NCBI GenBank assembly: GCA_029531795.1
Contig: JAPEIS010000001.1
Span: 3,100,001-3,164,000 of the forward strand
From: Sclerotinia nivalis
Lineage: Eukaryota; Ascomycota; Leotiomycetes; Helotiales; Sclerotiniaceae
Direction: 5' to 3'
DNA: 64,000 nt
The notes under the pieces are model-generated. The model was given only the letters and a program-made list of their open reading frames with translations, did not search any database and was not told the origin of the DNA. Positions 12,331-23,790 of this stretch are shown here, one piece after another (within the stretch, counting starts at the first letter, position 1; the number at the start of each line of letters is the position of its first letter). The position numbers were made by a program, and so were the translations under genes.

Positions 12331-14264
12331 ATGGGCTTCTGGGAATCAGTGAGAAGGCGCACTTTGCTGAAGTTCTCATGGATATTTGCTCTTGCATACT
12401 CAACACTGAACAAAGACAGGAGAACTTTACCAGTCCTTGGTATGATTATTCTCTTCCAGATCCTCATCAACTACGCCTTGGCTACCTTTGAATGGCATAT
12501 GATCAATAGACTCCGAAAGGGTGATAGCGGTAAAGGACAATTGCCTCCACAGTATCCGTCCCTAATCCCATACTTGGGCAATCCACTCTCATTTATATGG
12601 GATAATGCAAACTTTATCCGCCACGTTACGTAAGTGAACATTTGCATTCTCCAGGTGATTCTCCCGCTGACTTGATGTCTTACAAACAAATAGCTGCTAC
12701 GACAGCAGAGTGATTTACGCCTTCCAAGACCGGCACACCACTGCCAATATCTGGAAACAACCTACACTTTCCAGCCCTATATCCATGTTTGTATATGTCC
12801 TAAAGTACTTCTTTGGGCTGCCCGAGAGAGTCGTATCCGTCTATCGTGCCGATGACTCCGGCCCTTTTCCGAAACCATATCTAGGCAGCAATGTCATGGC
12901 GAAAGACCGCATAGATCACATCACTCACCAGGGCTTTCTCCGCGTACTAGGTGGCCCGGGTCTGATACCAACTTCTAGACGCTACGTGAGTGCACTAGCT
13001 GTTAGGCTGGACGAAAAGAGCTTCTCGACGGACTGGGCAGAGATGGAAGATTTCTCGAATTTCTTCCGAGACGTGGTCGGTTCGTCTCTCATCAAATGTG
13101 TATATGGTCCAACAATGCTTCGTCTCAACCCAGAGTTTATGAAAGAACTATGGGGATTTGATGTCAGTGTCCCATGGCTTGCTAGGGGAGTACCATCTTT
13201 CATTAATCCGTCAGCGTATAAGCCACGGGAAAACTGTGTTGCTCAATTAAAACTCTGGTATTCATATGCGAGAAAGCACTTCACTGAATCCAGCGTCAGT
13301 CCCGATGGGGATGGGGATCCATACTGGGGGTCAAACCTCATGACGTACCGACAGGAGAAGTTGCTGGCAGTCAAGAACCATGACGATGACGCTCTTGCCA
13401 GGATGGATCTCGGACTGGCATGGGGGTAAATAACTTCTCGCATCTTTACCTATAACCCAGGTGCTTTGTTTAGGCTGACCATATGGTTATTAGTGCTGTC
13501 GGCAACACAATACCCTGCTCCATGCTCTCCGCCTTCCACATCTTCAAAGACCCCGTCCTTCTCCAACGAGTCCGTGATGACGTCAAAGTCTCCTTCGGCG
13601 ACCAGAAGTTACTTGACATAGACCTCAATAAGACCCCTCCTCTCTTCTATTTACGCCGAGACTCTCCGCCTTTATGTAAAGACGTACTTCATGGTTAGCT
13701 CGCCCCACATTGATGTCAATCTGGGCAGATGGACCCTATCCAAGGATCGTATCGGCCTCATGAATGCCGGTATCTCACACATGGACGACACATTTTGGAA
13801 CTCACGCAACGGCGAGTATCCTGTTACAACTTTCTGGGCTGATCGATTCTTGACCGATCCAACAGATCCTGAAAGTGGGCCTGTAACATCGCTTATACGG
13901 GAATCTCCAGACTGGGTGGAGCCGAGGCGGGAGGCTTATGAGAAAGCACGACAGACCGATCAGCCGTTCTTCTCGATGGATGGAACAGAGGGATCCTGGT
14001 TTCCTTATGGGGGTGAGCACTAGCATAGTTTAGTTTGTTGCAATGATTAGACTAACGCACGTCTTTAATATAGGGGGACATTCTATTTGCCCTGGTCGCT
14101 TCCTGGCTAAGAGTGTTATACTCACTACTTGTGCCATACTGGCCAGAGACTACGATATTGAAATGCTTTCAGAGAATATCGAGATGAGTACGTGGAGGTT
14201 TGGGCTTGGCGTGGGGGGACTGAAACATTCTCTTCCATTTCGAATCAGAAAGAGAAGCGCATAG
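12331..14264 (+). pseudogene. Cytochrome P450 with a single-base frameshift before the ExxR motif
   Basis: Exons 12331-12629, 12694-13425, 13494-14012 and 14074-14264 are joined by GT-AG introns of 64, 68 and 61 bp. The reading shows an N-terminal membrane helix, an I-helix WGAVGNTIPCSMLS (an AxxNT style as in CYP7/8-like enzymes), ExxR as ETLR, and the haem loop FPYGGGHSICPGRF. Exon lengths total 1741 bp, one base more than a multiple of three. The frame that carries the I-helix runs into the wrong frame just before ETLR, and the change falls at a run of four C at 13634-13637. Everything on both sides is well kept, so this is either a very young inactivating insertion or a homopolymer error in the assembly. 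If the base is an error, the enzyme would be about 579 residues. Confidence 0.85.
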
Positions 14265-16486
14265 CTACAAGAATATACGGGCACAAACTTTTCGTCCGTG
14301 ATCTTGGTCTTGATCTAAATTTGCACTTAAGGGGAGTATTGGTCTCTGTTTCTTATTCAAGCTTATTATGGAATATTGGTGTGAGAATTCCTAATAAGTT
14401 ATTAAAACACTTAATAATATTTACCGAACCAATAGTTATATGATCACGTGATATATTAATAATATGATTTCATATTATTAAATTTTATTATTATATAAAA
14501 TTTCGATCATATATCATATCAGAATGATTTATAATGGAATAGAATGAAATGGAAGCATATAGAATTTTCTTATTCTCAGATTGAATACTATTGGTTATTA
14601 TTTCCTTTTATTATATAAAATGATTCTATAAGATTCGATTTAAATCGATCTTATTTATAATCATAGAATAGTGTAGAATCTCATTAAAATCTATAAATAC
14701 GAAGATCTTCTTCAAAGAATTCTTCGAAAAAATAAGCAGATAAAAAATTCAATATTCAATATATATATAATTCTGACTTCAATATTCTATTGTTCATATA
14801 TTCGATCACTCCTAAGCTAAATACGACTAAGTCTTCCACTATTATAATAAATAATATTATAGTATTATTATTATATTATTTATTATTATCCGATCAACCT
14901 CCTACGAGAATTGGAATAAGATTATATTATGTATAAAAAACGAGACTTAAAATAATTGCTAGAAATGAGGAATCTAATGATGAGCATAACCGTCAAACAC
15001 GCCGAAGCCCATCAAAAAGATCATAAGTTGAGCAAAACTATTTTCAATTATATAAAACGATAATCCTCCTCGGATAGATCCTAATGCTGCGATAAATAAT
15101 AAGTAATCTCATTCAAGAGGTCCTTCAAAATCAGCGTTGTAATTAGTATTTTCAATATTTGAAATATGCCTCGCTTTCGTGATGCATATCGGATTTCTTG
15201 GAGATATTCCCATAATCATTATCGAAGTTGACATTACTGATAGTACTCAATATTCAGATGATATTGAATATCACTAACAGGATACCGAAATACCGGACTT
15301 TGTATATGCTGAAGGCATTCCAAGCCTATTCAGGCCGGAACAAGCCTTATCATTCCAACCAGAATAAATTTGAAATAAATCGGAATGGGATATTCCAAAC
15401 TAGATTTCAGTATTTAAGAAAATACAATTCTAGATAGTATGTTATAAAACCTATTCGCAGAACATCAAGGGGAGTTCCGAGGTAACATCTTTATGCAACT
15501 GCTTGGACCCACAAATTATCAATCAAGGCCTATCGACATTTTTTCAAGGGTTGTTATTATTTTTGATTGAATAGAAGACGTGAAGATGGGGCAGCCATAA
15601 ACGTACTCCGTAGGGAGCTAATAATACGGGATCACTTTTTTTGGCATCTTTTATCCGTATCATATGCCTAAAGCTGCGACTAGTTCATGGCCTGGTATTT
15701 AAGACTATTTTCTCGAAGCGCCAAATCACATCGACGCCCCGGACAATAGCCCGCCTCTAGCTATTGTCAAAGAGGTAGGTCGAGATACGTGCGTCCCGAT
15801 TGCACATTGCAAAGGGGGGAATAGGAATAAGAACTGAATAGATTACATTGTAGAGGCTTCAAATAGTATAATTAATAGAATTAACAATGGATTGGGTTGT
15901 GTATAATGGGTATATTAAAAGATTAGTGAAAAACGATTGATTATTCAAGAAAGGGAGGGCGAAGCCCTTTTCTTATATCTAACTACGAAGGGTTATGTGA
16001 CCTATTGACTATGAACTAGCTACGTATTTGGCTTCAATAACCCAACTTTCTCACACTATGATAAAGTGAATAGGGCCTCAGGTCCAACAATTCGGAGAGG
16101 ATTTGGTAGGCATTTGGTGGAGATTCGATGGGAATTTGATGGAATATGAGCATACATGATAAGCCCGATCGTATTGCGCAGGGCTACCCACGGAAGGTAG
16201 AAGCGGGGACTTCCTGAGTCGCCCAACTGCAGCTAAAAAGCCCAATCCAGACTAGTATCGATATTGCCTACAACCAGACAGCCAGTAACCATAGGATAGC
16301 AAGAACTCTTCCCGGGGGCTGAGTAAACTCCAAGATAATACATCCATTATTCAGAGCCTTTTTGGCACACCTGCAGCAATGTGTTCACATGTTGGGTTTG
16401 GACAACCTATGTTGAATTTGGTCTATATAAGGTGGTGTAATTTCTTCTCGAACATCAGGAATCATCACTGGAAGCAACACACCAGA
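14265..16486. other. AT-rich intergenic block, probable relic transposon DNA
   Basis: From about 14390 to 15600 the sequence is very AT-rich with TATTAT runs and no usable frame, which fits old RIP-mutated repeat DNA, though I cannot name the element. From 15600 to 16480 composition returns to normal, but again no gene is supported. Confidence 0.5.
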
Positions 16487-17379
16487 ATGTCGGCAAGTTC
16501 GGGCAGGGAAGGGCATTGTATGCGCTGTGGTCATTAGTTGAATGGGCATGCTGCTATTAAGCATTCGAAATTTGCCAAGTTGCAATCCACGTAGAAGATA
16601 CATGGGGAAAACGTAGGCTCTGCTTTATACCTTGTTCATGCGGTGAGAAGTATTATCCTCCCGATGCAAAAAATGCAGTACCGCTAGCACCTCACGAATA
16701 CGTGCCAAGCCATCCAGGCTACAGACCTTTGTCCTCTGATGAAGACGAGTACGAAGACACAACACACTATGTCACTCAAGACTCGTCCTCTCCGCCTCCA
16801 CAAGGAGCTGCCTGGTCTGCAGGACACAATCGAGCCGACTCTGGAGATTCTGAAGATCCTCTCACATGGAGTAAAAAAAAACTTGAACAAAAAACGGGAA
16901 GCATTGCAGGGCTTGTAGGAGATTTGGAAAAAGCCCACATTGGAGAGAGTACCATGTCGAATTGGAGCTCATGGTCTTGGAGTACGGAGTGGTGCAAATG
17001 GGTGAGAAGCCGAGAGAAGCCAACTGGCGTCCGGGAATATGATTGCCATGCCCTGTCAGGGCATTGGAGTGATTGGTCTTCGAGCGAGGCATCGGGACAG
17101 TGGGAGAGGAGCGCCAAAGATCCTGATGGTAACTGGGGATACGAGTACAAATCGGATGTTGAAATTCTGACCACGGACAAGGGGAAGAGGAAGAAGAAGG
17201 ATTCAGCTGGTCCTAGCACTACGACGACCCTCTGTCCGGACGATACTTCTGAGGGAATTGGGGGTATAAGCAGCCCTCAATCTGCCTCTCAAGAGGGGCT
17301 GCTGGTAGACACTGTCAAGAAGGAGAAGATAAGCATGTGTTTTACTACTTCTGCAACGAAGAAGGCCAGGTGGTTGTAA
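16487..17379 (+). CDS. Trp/Ser-rich repeat protein, small Cys cluster at the N-terminus
   Basis: The main frame is open from 16561 to a stop at 17379 but has no ATG near its start. A join of 16487-16529 with 16595-17379 gives a matching phase and 275 residues. The weak point is the donor, GTCATT rather than GTAAGT. The joined N-terminus would hold HCMRC and CFIPCSCGEKYYPP, a plausible zinc-binding Cys cluster. The middle contains two diverged repeats, WSSWSWSTEWCKWVRSREK and HWSDWSSSEASGQWERS, each followed by a G and Y-rich segment; similar W-rich repeats occur in hypothetical Leotiomycete proteins as far as I recall. The tail is Lys/Ser-rich. Function unknown. Its last 91 bases overlap the convergent gene at 17289. 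Confidence 0.6.
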
Positions 17380-18536
17380 AACGGCAGTGCATGTGCCGCT
17401 AGGAAAGCTAATGTAGGCTGTTGAAATTTTTCAAACTTCTGACTATCCTCCACGGGAGACCCAAAGCCACACAACGCACACAACTCTGCAAGAAGATCTG
17501 CAGCCTTTTGAGAAGAAGGGGGTTACTCATGCGCGAGAAATTCGAACGGCCTGTCTGTGACGATGATGAAGCGAGTATCTTTCAAGTAATGTGCGGCCCA
17601 TGGTGGCAGAGGGCCTGTCACCTGCCATCCCAATCCAGGTGCCAGAACGACACAAAGCCATCTAACTAGATCCATCGAGGCGCAGCCGAGGTAGAGGACA
17701 ATGTCTCCAGGTCGAGGCTTTACGTCTTGCTTAAGAACAGGTGACAATCTCGTGGTGGAATACCGTATGCGTCTCCTCTGCATTTCGAGAAACCGTACAC
17801 AGAAAATGTAGGACCAGAGTGCTACAAGTATCGCAATGCCATTTGATCCTTCGTCGTCAGGTCGGAAATCGGATCGAGTTGATATTCGACACTCAATAGG
17901 CTTGGATATCGAGAGAGGAAATGTCTTCTTGATACCGTGAACAAACTCCGGACTCCAGTCCTCTTCATCAGTGTGCTCTAGTAACTCCCAAGACTTGGAG
18001 AATTCAGGGCTTGGGACATCCCATATCGCTCGTCCCGTGATGCTCCGCTTCTTAGGCAGATCTTGAGGAAGAGGGGGTGTATATTGCAACAGGACGTAAG
18101 GGTCCAAACTCCTAACAGGTATACGGCCAGACGGGAGCGACTTAGCGCGGGTAACATAAGCGCCCCAGATGTTTTGACCTTTCAGGAAAGTGTAATTGAT
18201 CTGATCTGGGCTAGGTATGAGAGAATCGTCTTGGCAGCCGACAAGCAACTCAATTGGCTTGGGGTCAGGATTTAGATCCACAGACTCCTCAGACAAGTCA
18301 CTTTGGGAACTGTTTGAGGAAGTCTTGACCGTATGTATAGACAAGGCGCTGGATGCTTTTTTAACAGAGCCATCCTGTATCTGTTCCGTCCCGATTGTGC
18401 TCCCACTTGCTTCGCTTCCGACATAGTCTGTCTTGAATGTATGTTCTCCCGTTCTTATCCAGCGAAGGATTCGGTCGTTAGCGCTATACGTATTTCTTTG
18501 ATCCGCCTCGGCGTCTAGGGCAACGGAGGATGCCAT
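17289..18536 (-). pseudogene. Hypothetical ascomycete protein with an internal stop codon
   Basis: From the ATG at 18536 the frame runs 337 residues to TAA at 17523-17525. It then continues in the same frame for 78 more codons to 17289 with clear protein character (PPSSQKAADLLAEL, CALCGFGSPVEDSQ). The TAA is one C-to-T change from CAA, the RIP-type CpA context. The N-terminal 110 residues are Ser-rich and disordered. A hydrophobic helix (GIAILVALWSYIFCVRFLEM) precedes a PGDIVLYLG / LGWQVTGPLPPWAA / RFIIVTDRPFEF region that I recall from longer uncharacterised ascomycete proteins. If so, this copy is also truncated at the end. No enzymatic motif is visible. Alternatives are a genuine shorter protein ending at 17523, or stop read-through. 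Confidence 0.65.
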
Positions 18537-19125
18537 CTGGTTTCGAATGTCGTTGAGAATGGAGGTAAATTGCGGCTAAGGACGTAGGCCAGCCTGAGCT
18601 CAAGGCCTGTCGCTATCGATCATGTCTGCAGAAGCGAAAGACTTCTGCGATATCAATAGATCTGGAACGCGATGAAAGGCGATGGCGAGAAGCGTGGTGC
18701 GCGTCGTGGCGCGCGTCGTGTGAGGGTTGGTCTCTTGTACAAGAGGTTTGGATTGTTGTTGAAGTGAAAACTTGCAAAGTGTGTCCAGTGGCAGAGCTTT
18801 AGGCGGTGCTGTACCAGAAGTTAGCTATTCTGCACCAAATATGGAAGGGTACGGTACAGGGTACAGGTAATCATTCACTAGAAACGGGCGGTCCGGATTA
18901 ACCATCAACCGATCAAGTAAACCATCATTTTATTGACCTTAGGTAAAGACACACCCCTCAACAATTCTCCTGCTAGATCTAGCAGTTTGTGCATATTGCT
19001 TACATCTCTCTTGGGGCTCGATTGTTCAAATACAATCGTCGCCGCTACTCAACGGCTCACGCCCCAGTAAGGAATGAAGAAGCGAGACGACCGTTTCGAG
19101 CGGCAGCTGGGGAAGGCAAGCAGCA
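18537..19125. other. Intergenic region
   Basis: Upstream region of the 17.3-18.5 kb gene. No gene, RNA or repeat is supported. Confidence 0.55.
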
Positions 19126-19353
19126 CTACTTTTTGAGCTTCGAAGAGAAGCGCACCTGGATCGCCCCTAGAGTCCGGTAGGAGAGGGCGGCATAGATCTC
19201 TTCCCACGAATAGCTATCCTCCTCTCTCATTTTGAGTATCGTCGCATCCTCTTCTGATATCCATAAGGCGCGCTTTATCTGAGGCTGCACCACTGCGGAA
19301 TGCACCTTGGAATGTGCGCCAACATTATGAGGGGTTATAGCGTCTGCGGACAT
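19126..19353 (-). CDS. Small Myb/SANT-like DNA-binding protein
   Basis: A 75-residue protein with an ATG at 19353. Residues about 28-75 read as a single Myb/SANT-like helix set: WISEEDATILKMREEDSYS, then WEEIYAALSYRTLGAIQVRF and SSKLKK. The W-x-EE-D start, the WEEI in helix 2 and the R-T-x-GA-x-x-x-R-F/Y recognition helix are the usual Myb-like features in small fungal proteins. Such single-repeat proteins may bind DNA, but the target and role are unknown. No intron is needed. It could be a fragment of a longer factor, since nothing else coding is attached on either side. Confidence 0.65.
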   Translation of the reverse strand: MSADAITPHNVGAHSKVHSAVVQPQIKRALWISEEDATILKMREEDSYSWEEIYAALSYRTLGAIQVRFSSKLKK

Positions 19354-21646
19354 CTCGGAGAACGCAGGGAAGTGAAGGTACTACAGGATATATGACAATT
19401 GAAACTCGAGATTATATATATTTGAGGAAATCTTGGAAAACCCATTCTTGATATTCAGCTACTAGCATCGATTCTGTTATAAAAAAAACTTCGAAAGATT
19501 TATAGAGAATAATGATTGTCATTTATAAATATTAATACTAGTAGATATTCATGATCGCTTCAAGACTTCGTTCACTCGTAAGGCCACCAACTCCCACACT
19601 AGCTCCAAAATCCGGATTCTTAGCTCCAAGACTGACTGTCGTGTTAAGATATTGTTGTTTGGCAGCAATACTAGTACAATCACTATTATACTCTATATCG
19701 GTTTCCCAATCAATCATAAAGCCAAAAAGGTAGATGAAAAAGTAACTGAGTATTACACCAAAACTGGTATATCTTGCCCAATGTATAATATACTACTTTA
19801 TATAAATGATACATTTGTTTATCAGTTAGATTTCTTCGAGGGATCCTGATTCACTAATTTAGATATAAGACTTAATAACCAAACTAGATTCAACTTACGG
19901 ATTCTATATGCTATTAGTATCTTTAGCATTGAAAAGTGCATCCTCGATTTCCCCTATTCTTCAACGGCATTCCTCGCAAAATTGCCAGCAATCCATTGCT
20001 TGAAACAATTTAGAAAATAATTGGTAATATTACATCTTCGCTAATAACTAATTATTTTGCGACAACTTTCTATTCAATCTTCCAGGCTTGAAATGTGCTT
20101 CGGTGGTATTGGTCTCTCCTAATGGAGTTTACAGTAAATGCTAGCACGTGGTTTTGGAAGAATACGTCTGTCATAGTACAACTACTAGTTATGCATTAAG
20201 TTGCACTTGCAAGAAAAAAGAATCGTTCACTGCTTCGAGCTTCGAACAGAGACGCTTCAAGTAGTTCTCAATAATAGACAAAATCCCTAACTATAACATC
20301 CTGATACTAAGTAGATTGTTCCAAGGATAGAAGTAAAAGAGAAACATCCAAACAATGCCGTCTAACTACCAAAAACTCTAGACATTGGAATTTCAAGGGT
20401 GGAAATAGTATTTTTGAATGAATGTAACCAATTGGCCTAATCGCATGTGCAATGTGTGTGTATCAATCTCAACGGAAAATACACTTGTACGTATAGATAT
20501 CGTTATAAAGCCAGCCATGTATCATACCACATGGATGAAAAATAACTGGAAGAGAGGATGAAAGGAGGATGAGTGAACTTTGGCTTTTCGCAGAAAATGC
20601 TGTGACGCTGGACCGAACCGAAAAAATTGAAAAATGGGACTGCTATTTGAAACAGATGTCTCTCCTCAATTAGTATCAACTTTTTTTTTTTTTCAATTTG
20701 ATGGCATCAGTTCGAGTGTGTTTTGTTTCAAGAGGATTTTTGGGTGAATGCGCTTGCTTGTGCTGCATCTACCGTCTCATGGTTCCATGATGGCATAAAT
20801 TAGCTGTTGCGTAGCATCAAAAATAAATGCCTGTGTTTCGGTACCCAGGCTCATCGGATTTTGGTATCGCAAGGAAATTCCCTGCTCTTTGCTGGGGGGG
20901 ATTGTAAAAGACCTTGCCGCAACTGCTGATCTATCGATTGCTGGTTTGACAGCTTCGGTGATAATGGATTCTGATAGTAAACTTCGTCAAACTCTGAATG
21001 GAAAAGATAAGAGGCACATGTGGTGGTGAATTGACAAGTTCCTCGTTGTGTAACTTCGGTATTGATGGATATACCAGCTGCTTATTGATACCTGAGTTGT
21101 TTGTTGTAAGGTTCTCATCCTTGATAAGCCTTCATGTCGACAGTTTTCGCAGCGATACTTTCCTCTCCATTAAAGGTTTATCCTAGCCAGATAGCCAATC
21201 AACAAAATTGACAAATACTCTTCAATAAGATCATTTAAAGAAGATCGCAGCGATGTAAGTTGAACGAGATAGATGTCTTGTCTAAGTCTAACTGCTGACA
21301 TCACGGGAAGACCCACAAATTAGAACTCTTTAGTGCCTGTCACGCCATAACCTCCGCATATTCATACAACACCATGATAAGGACGATCATGTACATACCC
21401 AAAACAAAGATTGGCTAGAATTATCGTGGGGGACAAATCTTAAGCCTCGGTTTCGATGGGGATTGGCAATTCAAGAACTTAATAATTGCGTGACAATATA
21501 TCCATAATTCCGAATTCACAAGAAGCTAGAGCGAAGTTAAAAAATGATTCAAATGAGGTTGAAATCGTAAATACACTTGAGTTTGTCAAACTTCGAGCGA
21601 TTAGATTGGGTGGAGGTATTACCAGAACTTTCATTCTTCCAACAAA
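19354..21646. other. Long intergenic region, no supported gene
   Basis: 2.3 kb of mostly AT-rich DNA with short frames only. A 14-16 base T run lies near 20690. The right end is promoter DNA for the reductase gene at 21647. Confidence 0.6.
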
Positions 21647-23135
21647 ATGTCTTCAACACAGACATATGTATCGCAATCTATCAATCAGGCAATAACGCCG
21701 CCAAAGACTCCGGAATCTCACGGGTATCAAAAAGTCTTTCACAATTGGCCTGAGCCAGAAACTGAACCCGAGGGTATCTACTTGCGACGCGAGACAAAAA
21801 GTCCATATCAGGAAATCGATTCGATTCACAATTCGAATCTGAATGTGTCACATCAAGAAGTCCTGCTCTTGCATGGTCCAAAGCAGAGATATATCCATGC
21901 GACGGAACAACCGATACCTTCGTTAAAGGATGGCCGCGAAATGCTTGTTGCAGTGGAAATCGTCGGTTTGAACCCAATCGACTGGAAAGCTCCGTAAGTA
22001 TTATTCGTGTTTTGGTCGCCAATGATATCATTTAATTGAAGATTCATAATAGGGACTTTGGCTTTGGGTTACCTTCTCTCCCCTGTATAAGTGGCCGAGA
22101 CTTTGCAGGAAAAGTGGTGAAACCACCCCAAGCAAATTCCAGATTCAAATCTGGAGATATTGTAAGAATCCATGAATGTTGGTTAAAGCAATGACTGACA
22201 GTTCTAGGTTATGGGAATTTCCACGGATTATCGAGATTCACGGAAAGCTGCGTACCAACAATATGCAGTCGTGTCAGACTTTAATGCTTGTAGACTTCCA
22301 AATACCGTAAGCCCAACAGATGCCGCACCACTTGGCGTTGCCTTTGTTGCGGCAGCCCTTGGGCTAGGTATATGTCTAGGAGTAAATTTTGCGAATCATG
22401 AGGAGACTCGAGGCCCGGATCTTTTTCGGGCAATACACTCCCTATCTAGAGATTCAATCCCACAGGATGTGAGAACAGAATGCTTTGATAGCATCCGAGA
22501 AGATGAGAGACCTGAACCTGGGGATTGGATAGCGATTTGGGGAGGTGAGGTTATTCTTCCAAAACTTTTGATAAGTGTTAATGGTCGTAGGTTCATCTGC
22601 TACTGGATGTTGCGCAGTCCAACTTGCGAAATTAGCTGGACTGAAAGTGATTGCTGTCATAGATGTCGCTCGAAGTGGCGAACGTATGTTGAAACATGGT
22701 GCAGATCTCTTGGTGGACAGATTCGATACTGACCGAGCGATATCAATTGTCAAAGCCATAACCAAAGGAAAACTACGCTTCGGACTTGATACAAGAGGAA
22801 AGGAAAGTACTGCTTTACTTGCACAAGCCATGCGATCAGGAAACGAAATAGAAGGGAAGCGAGCGCATCTTGTTGGTTTGACGGGGTTACCCAAAGAGCC
22901 AACATCAGGAGTTCTATATCATTCCGTACCAATCAAGACATTCCATGAGGCACCAATTATTGGTGAAGAATTAATGATCTGGTTAGAAAGATTATTCAAG
23001 CACAGCAGGATAGCGACACCTGAAATTGAGGTTGCACATGGAGGATTGCAAGGTATAAATGCAGCACTTGATAGATTGAGGGATGGTTCAGTAAATGGTC
23101 CAAGAATAGTGGTACCATTAGCATTGAAAGCATGA
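21647..23135 (+). CDS. Medium-chain dehydrogenase/reductase (zinc-type ADH / enoyl reductase-like)
   Basis: Four exons, 21647-21993, 22053-22161, 22208-22544 and 22591-23135, with introns of 59, 46 and 46 bp give 445 residues with all phases consistent. The GroES-like N-terminal part shows VEIVGLNPIDWKAP and then CISGRDFAGKVV, typical of zinc-independent fungal MDR enzymes. The nucleotide-binding fold follows with WGGSSATGCCAVQLAKLAG and an NAD(P)H-type strand KVIAVID. The C-terminal part (GGLQGINAALDRLRDGSVNG) is a standard MDR ending. The catalytic Cys/His zinc set is not evident, so an enoyl- or quinone-reductase type is likelier than a classical alcohol dehydrogenase. The N-terminal 60 residues before the core are unusual and low in conserved character. 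It is followed in the same direction by a flavin monooxygenase gene. Confidence 0.9.
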
Positions 23136-23790
23136 AATAATATACAATTGATGAGATATTTGGAGGTAACGTGCCCACAAAACAAAAATATTCGTTGCGT
23201 ATGTGCACGTGATTTTTTGCCACGAAAGACGGACTCAAAGATTAGATAAGGTTAAGTACCCAGTCTATCTAGAGCTTACCACAGCTACATGAACTTGGCC
23301 TTCGGTCTTTCCTCTCTTCGTCCTGCCAAAATGTTATCAATATTTATGACATTTAATGTTGTAAGCTTGGTCTTGGTGCTACAATTGATCCATAGGTTTT
23401 ACACCGGATTACTGATACGCCATAATTACTTTTATGATGGTCCTGTCGATCAATCAAACCCAGGGTTGAGATGCAGCAAAGCTCTTGCACAAGGAGGGGT
23501 GCATATTGCACCATCCATCGCCCAGGATATCAATGCATACTTCTTACCATGAAAATTCCCATCCGAAGCAATCAAAAATTTGGTTAAACTACGGTCGGAA
23601 GTTTTATGCAGTTCTGCAATGGTGCGACTAATTGTCGTGTCCCTATTGAACGTCAGTAGGTATCGGGATAGCTTCTTGAGAGAGTAGCTATATTTTTCCA
23701 CTCCGTCCGCTACTCTTGTTCTTCAGCCTTCCATTTCTTTCTTTGATCAAAATTGTCGCACCCTATACCTTACTACCTCTTAAGATAAAC
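23136..23790. other. Intergenic region between reductase and flavin monooxygenase
   Basis: 0.65 kb. An 87-codon frame at 23289-23552 has a hydrophobic start but no recognisable domain and is not called. The 3' half serves as promoter and leader of the next gene. Confidence 0.5.

Noticed and set aside
16776..17219. 147-codon minus-strand frame
   Set aside because: It lies antisense inside the Trp-rich repeat gene and has no family character; treated as a shadow.
23289..23552. 87-codon plus frame with hydrophobic start
   Set aside because: No family match and it sits in promoter DNA of the next gene.
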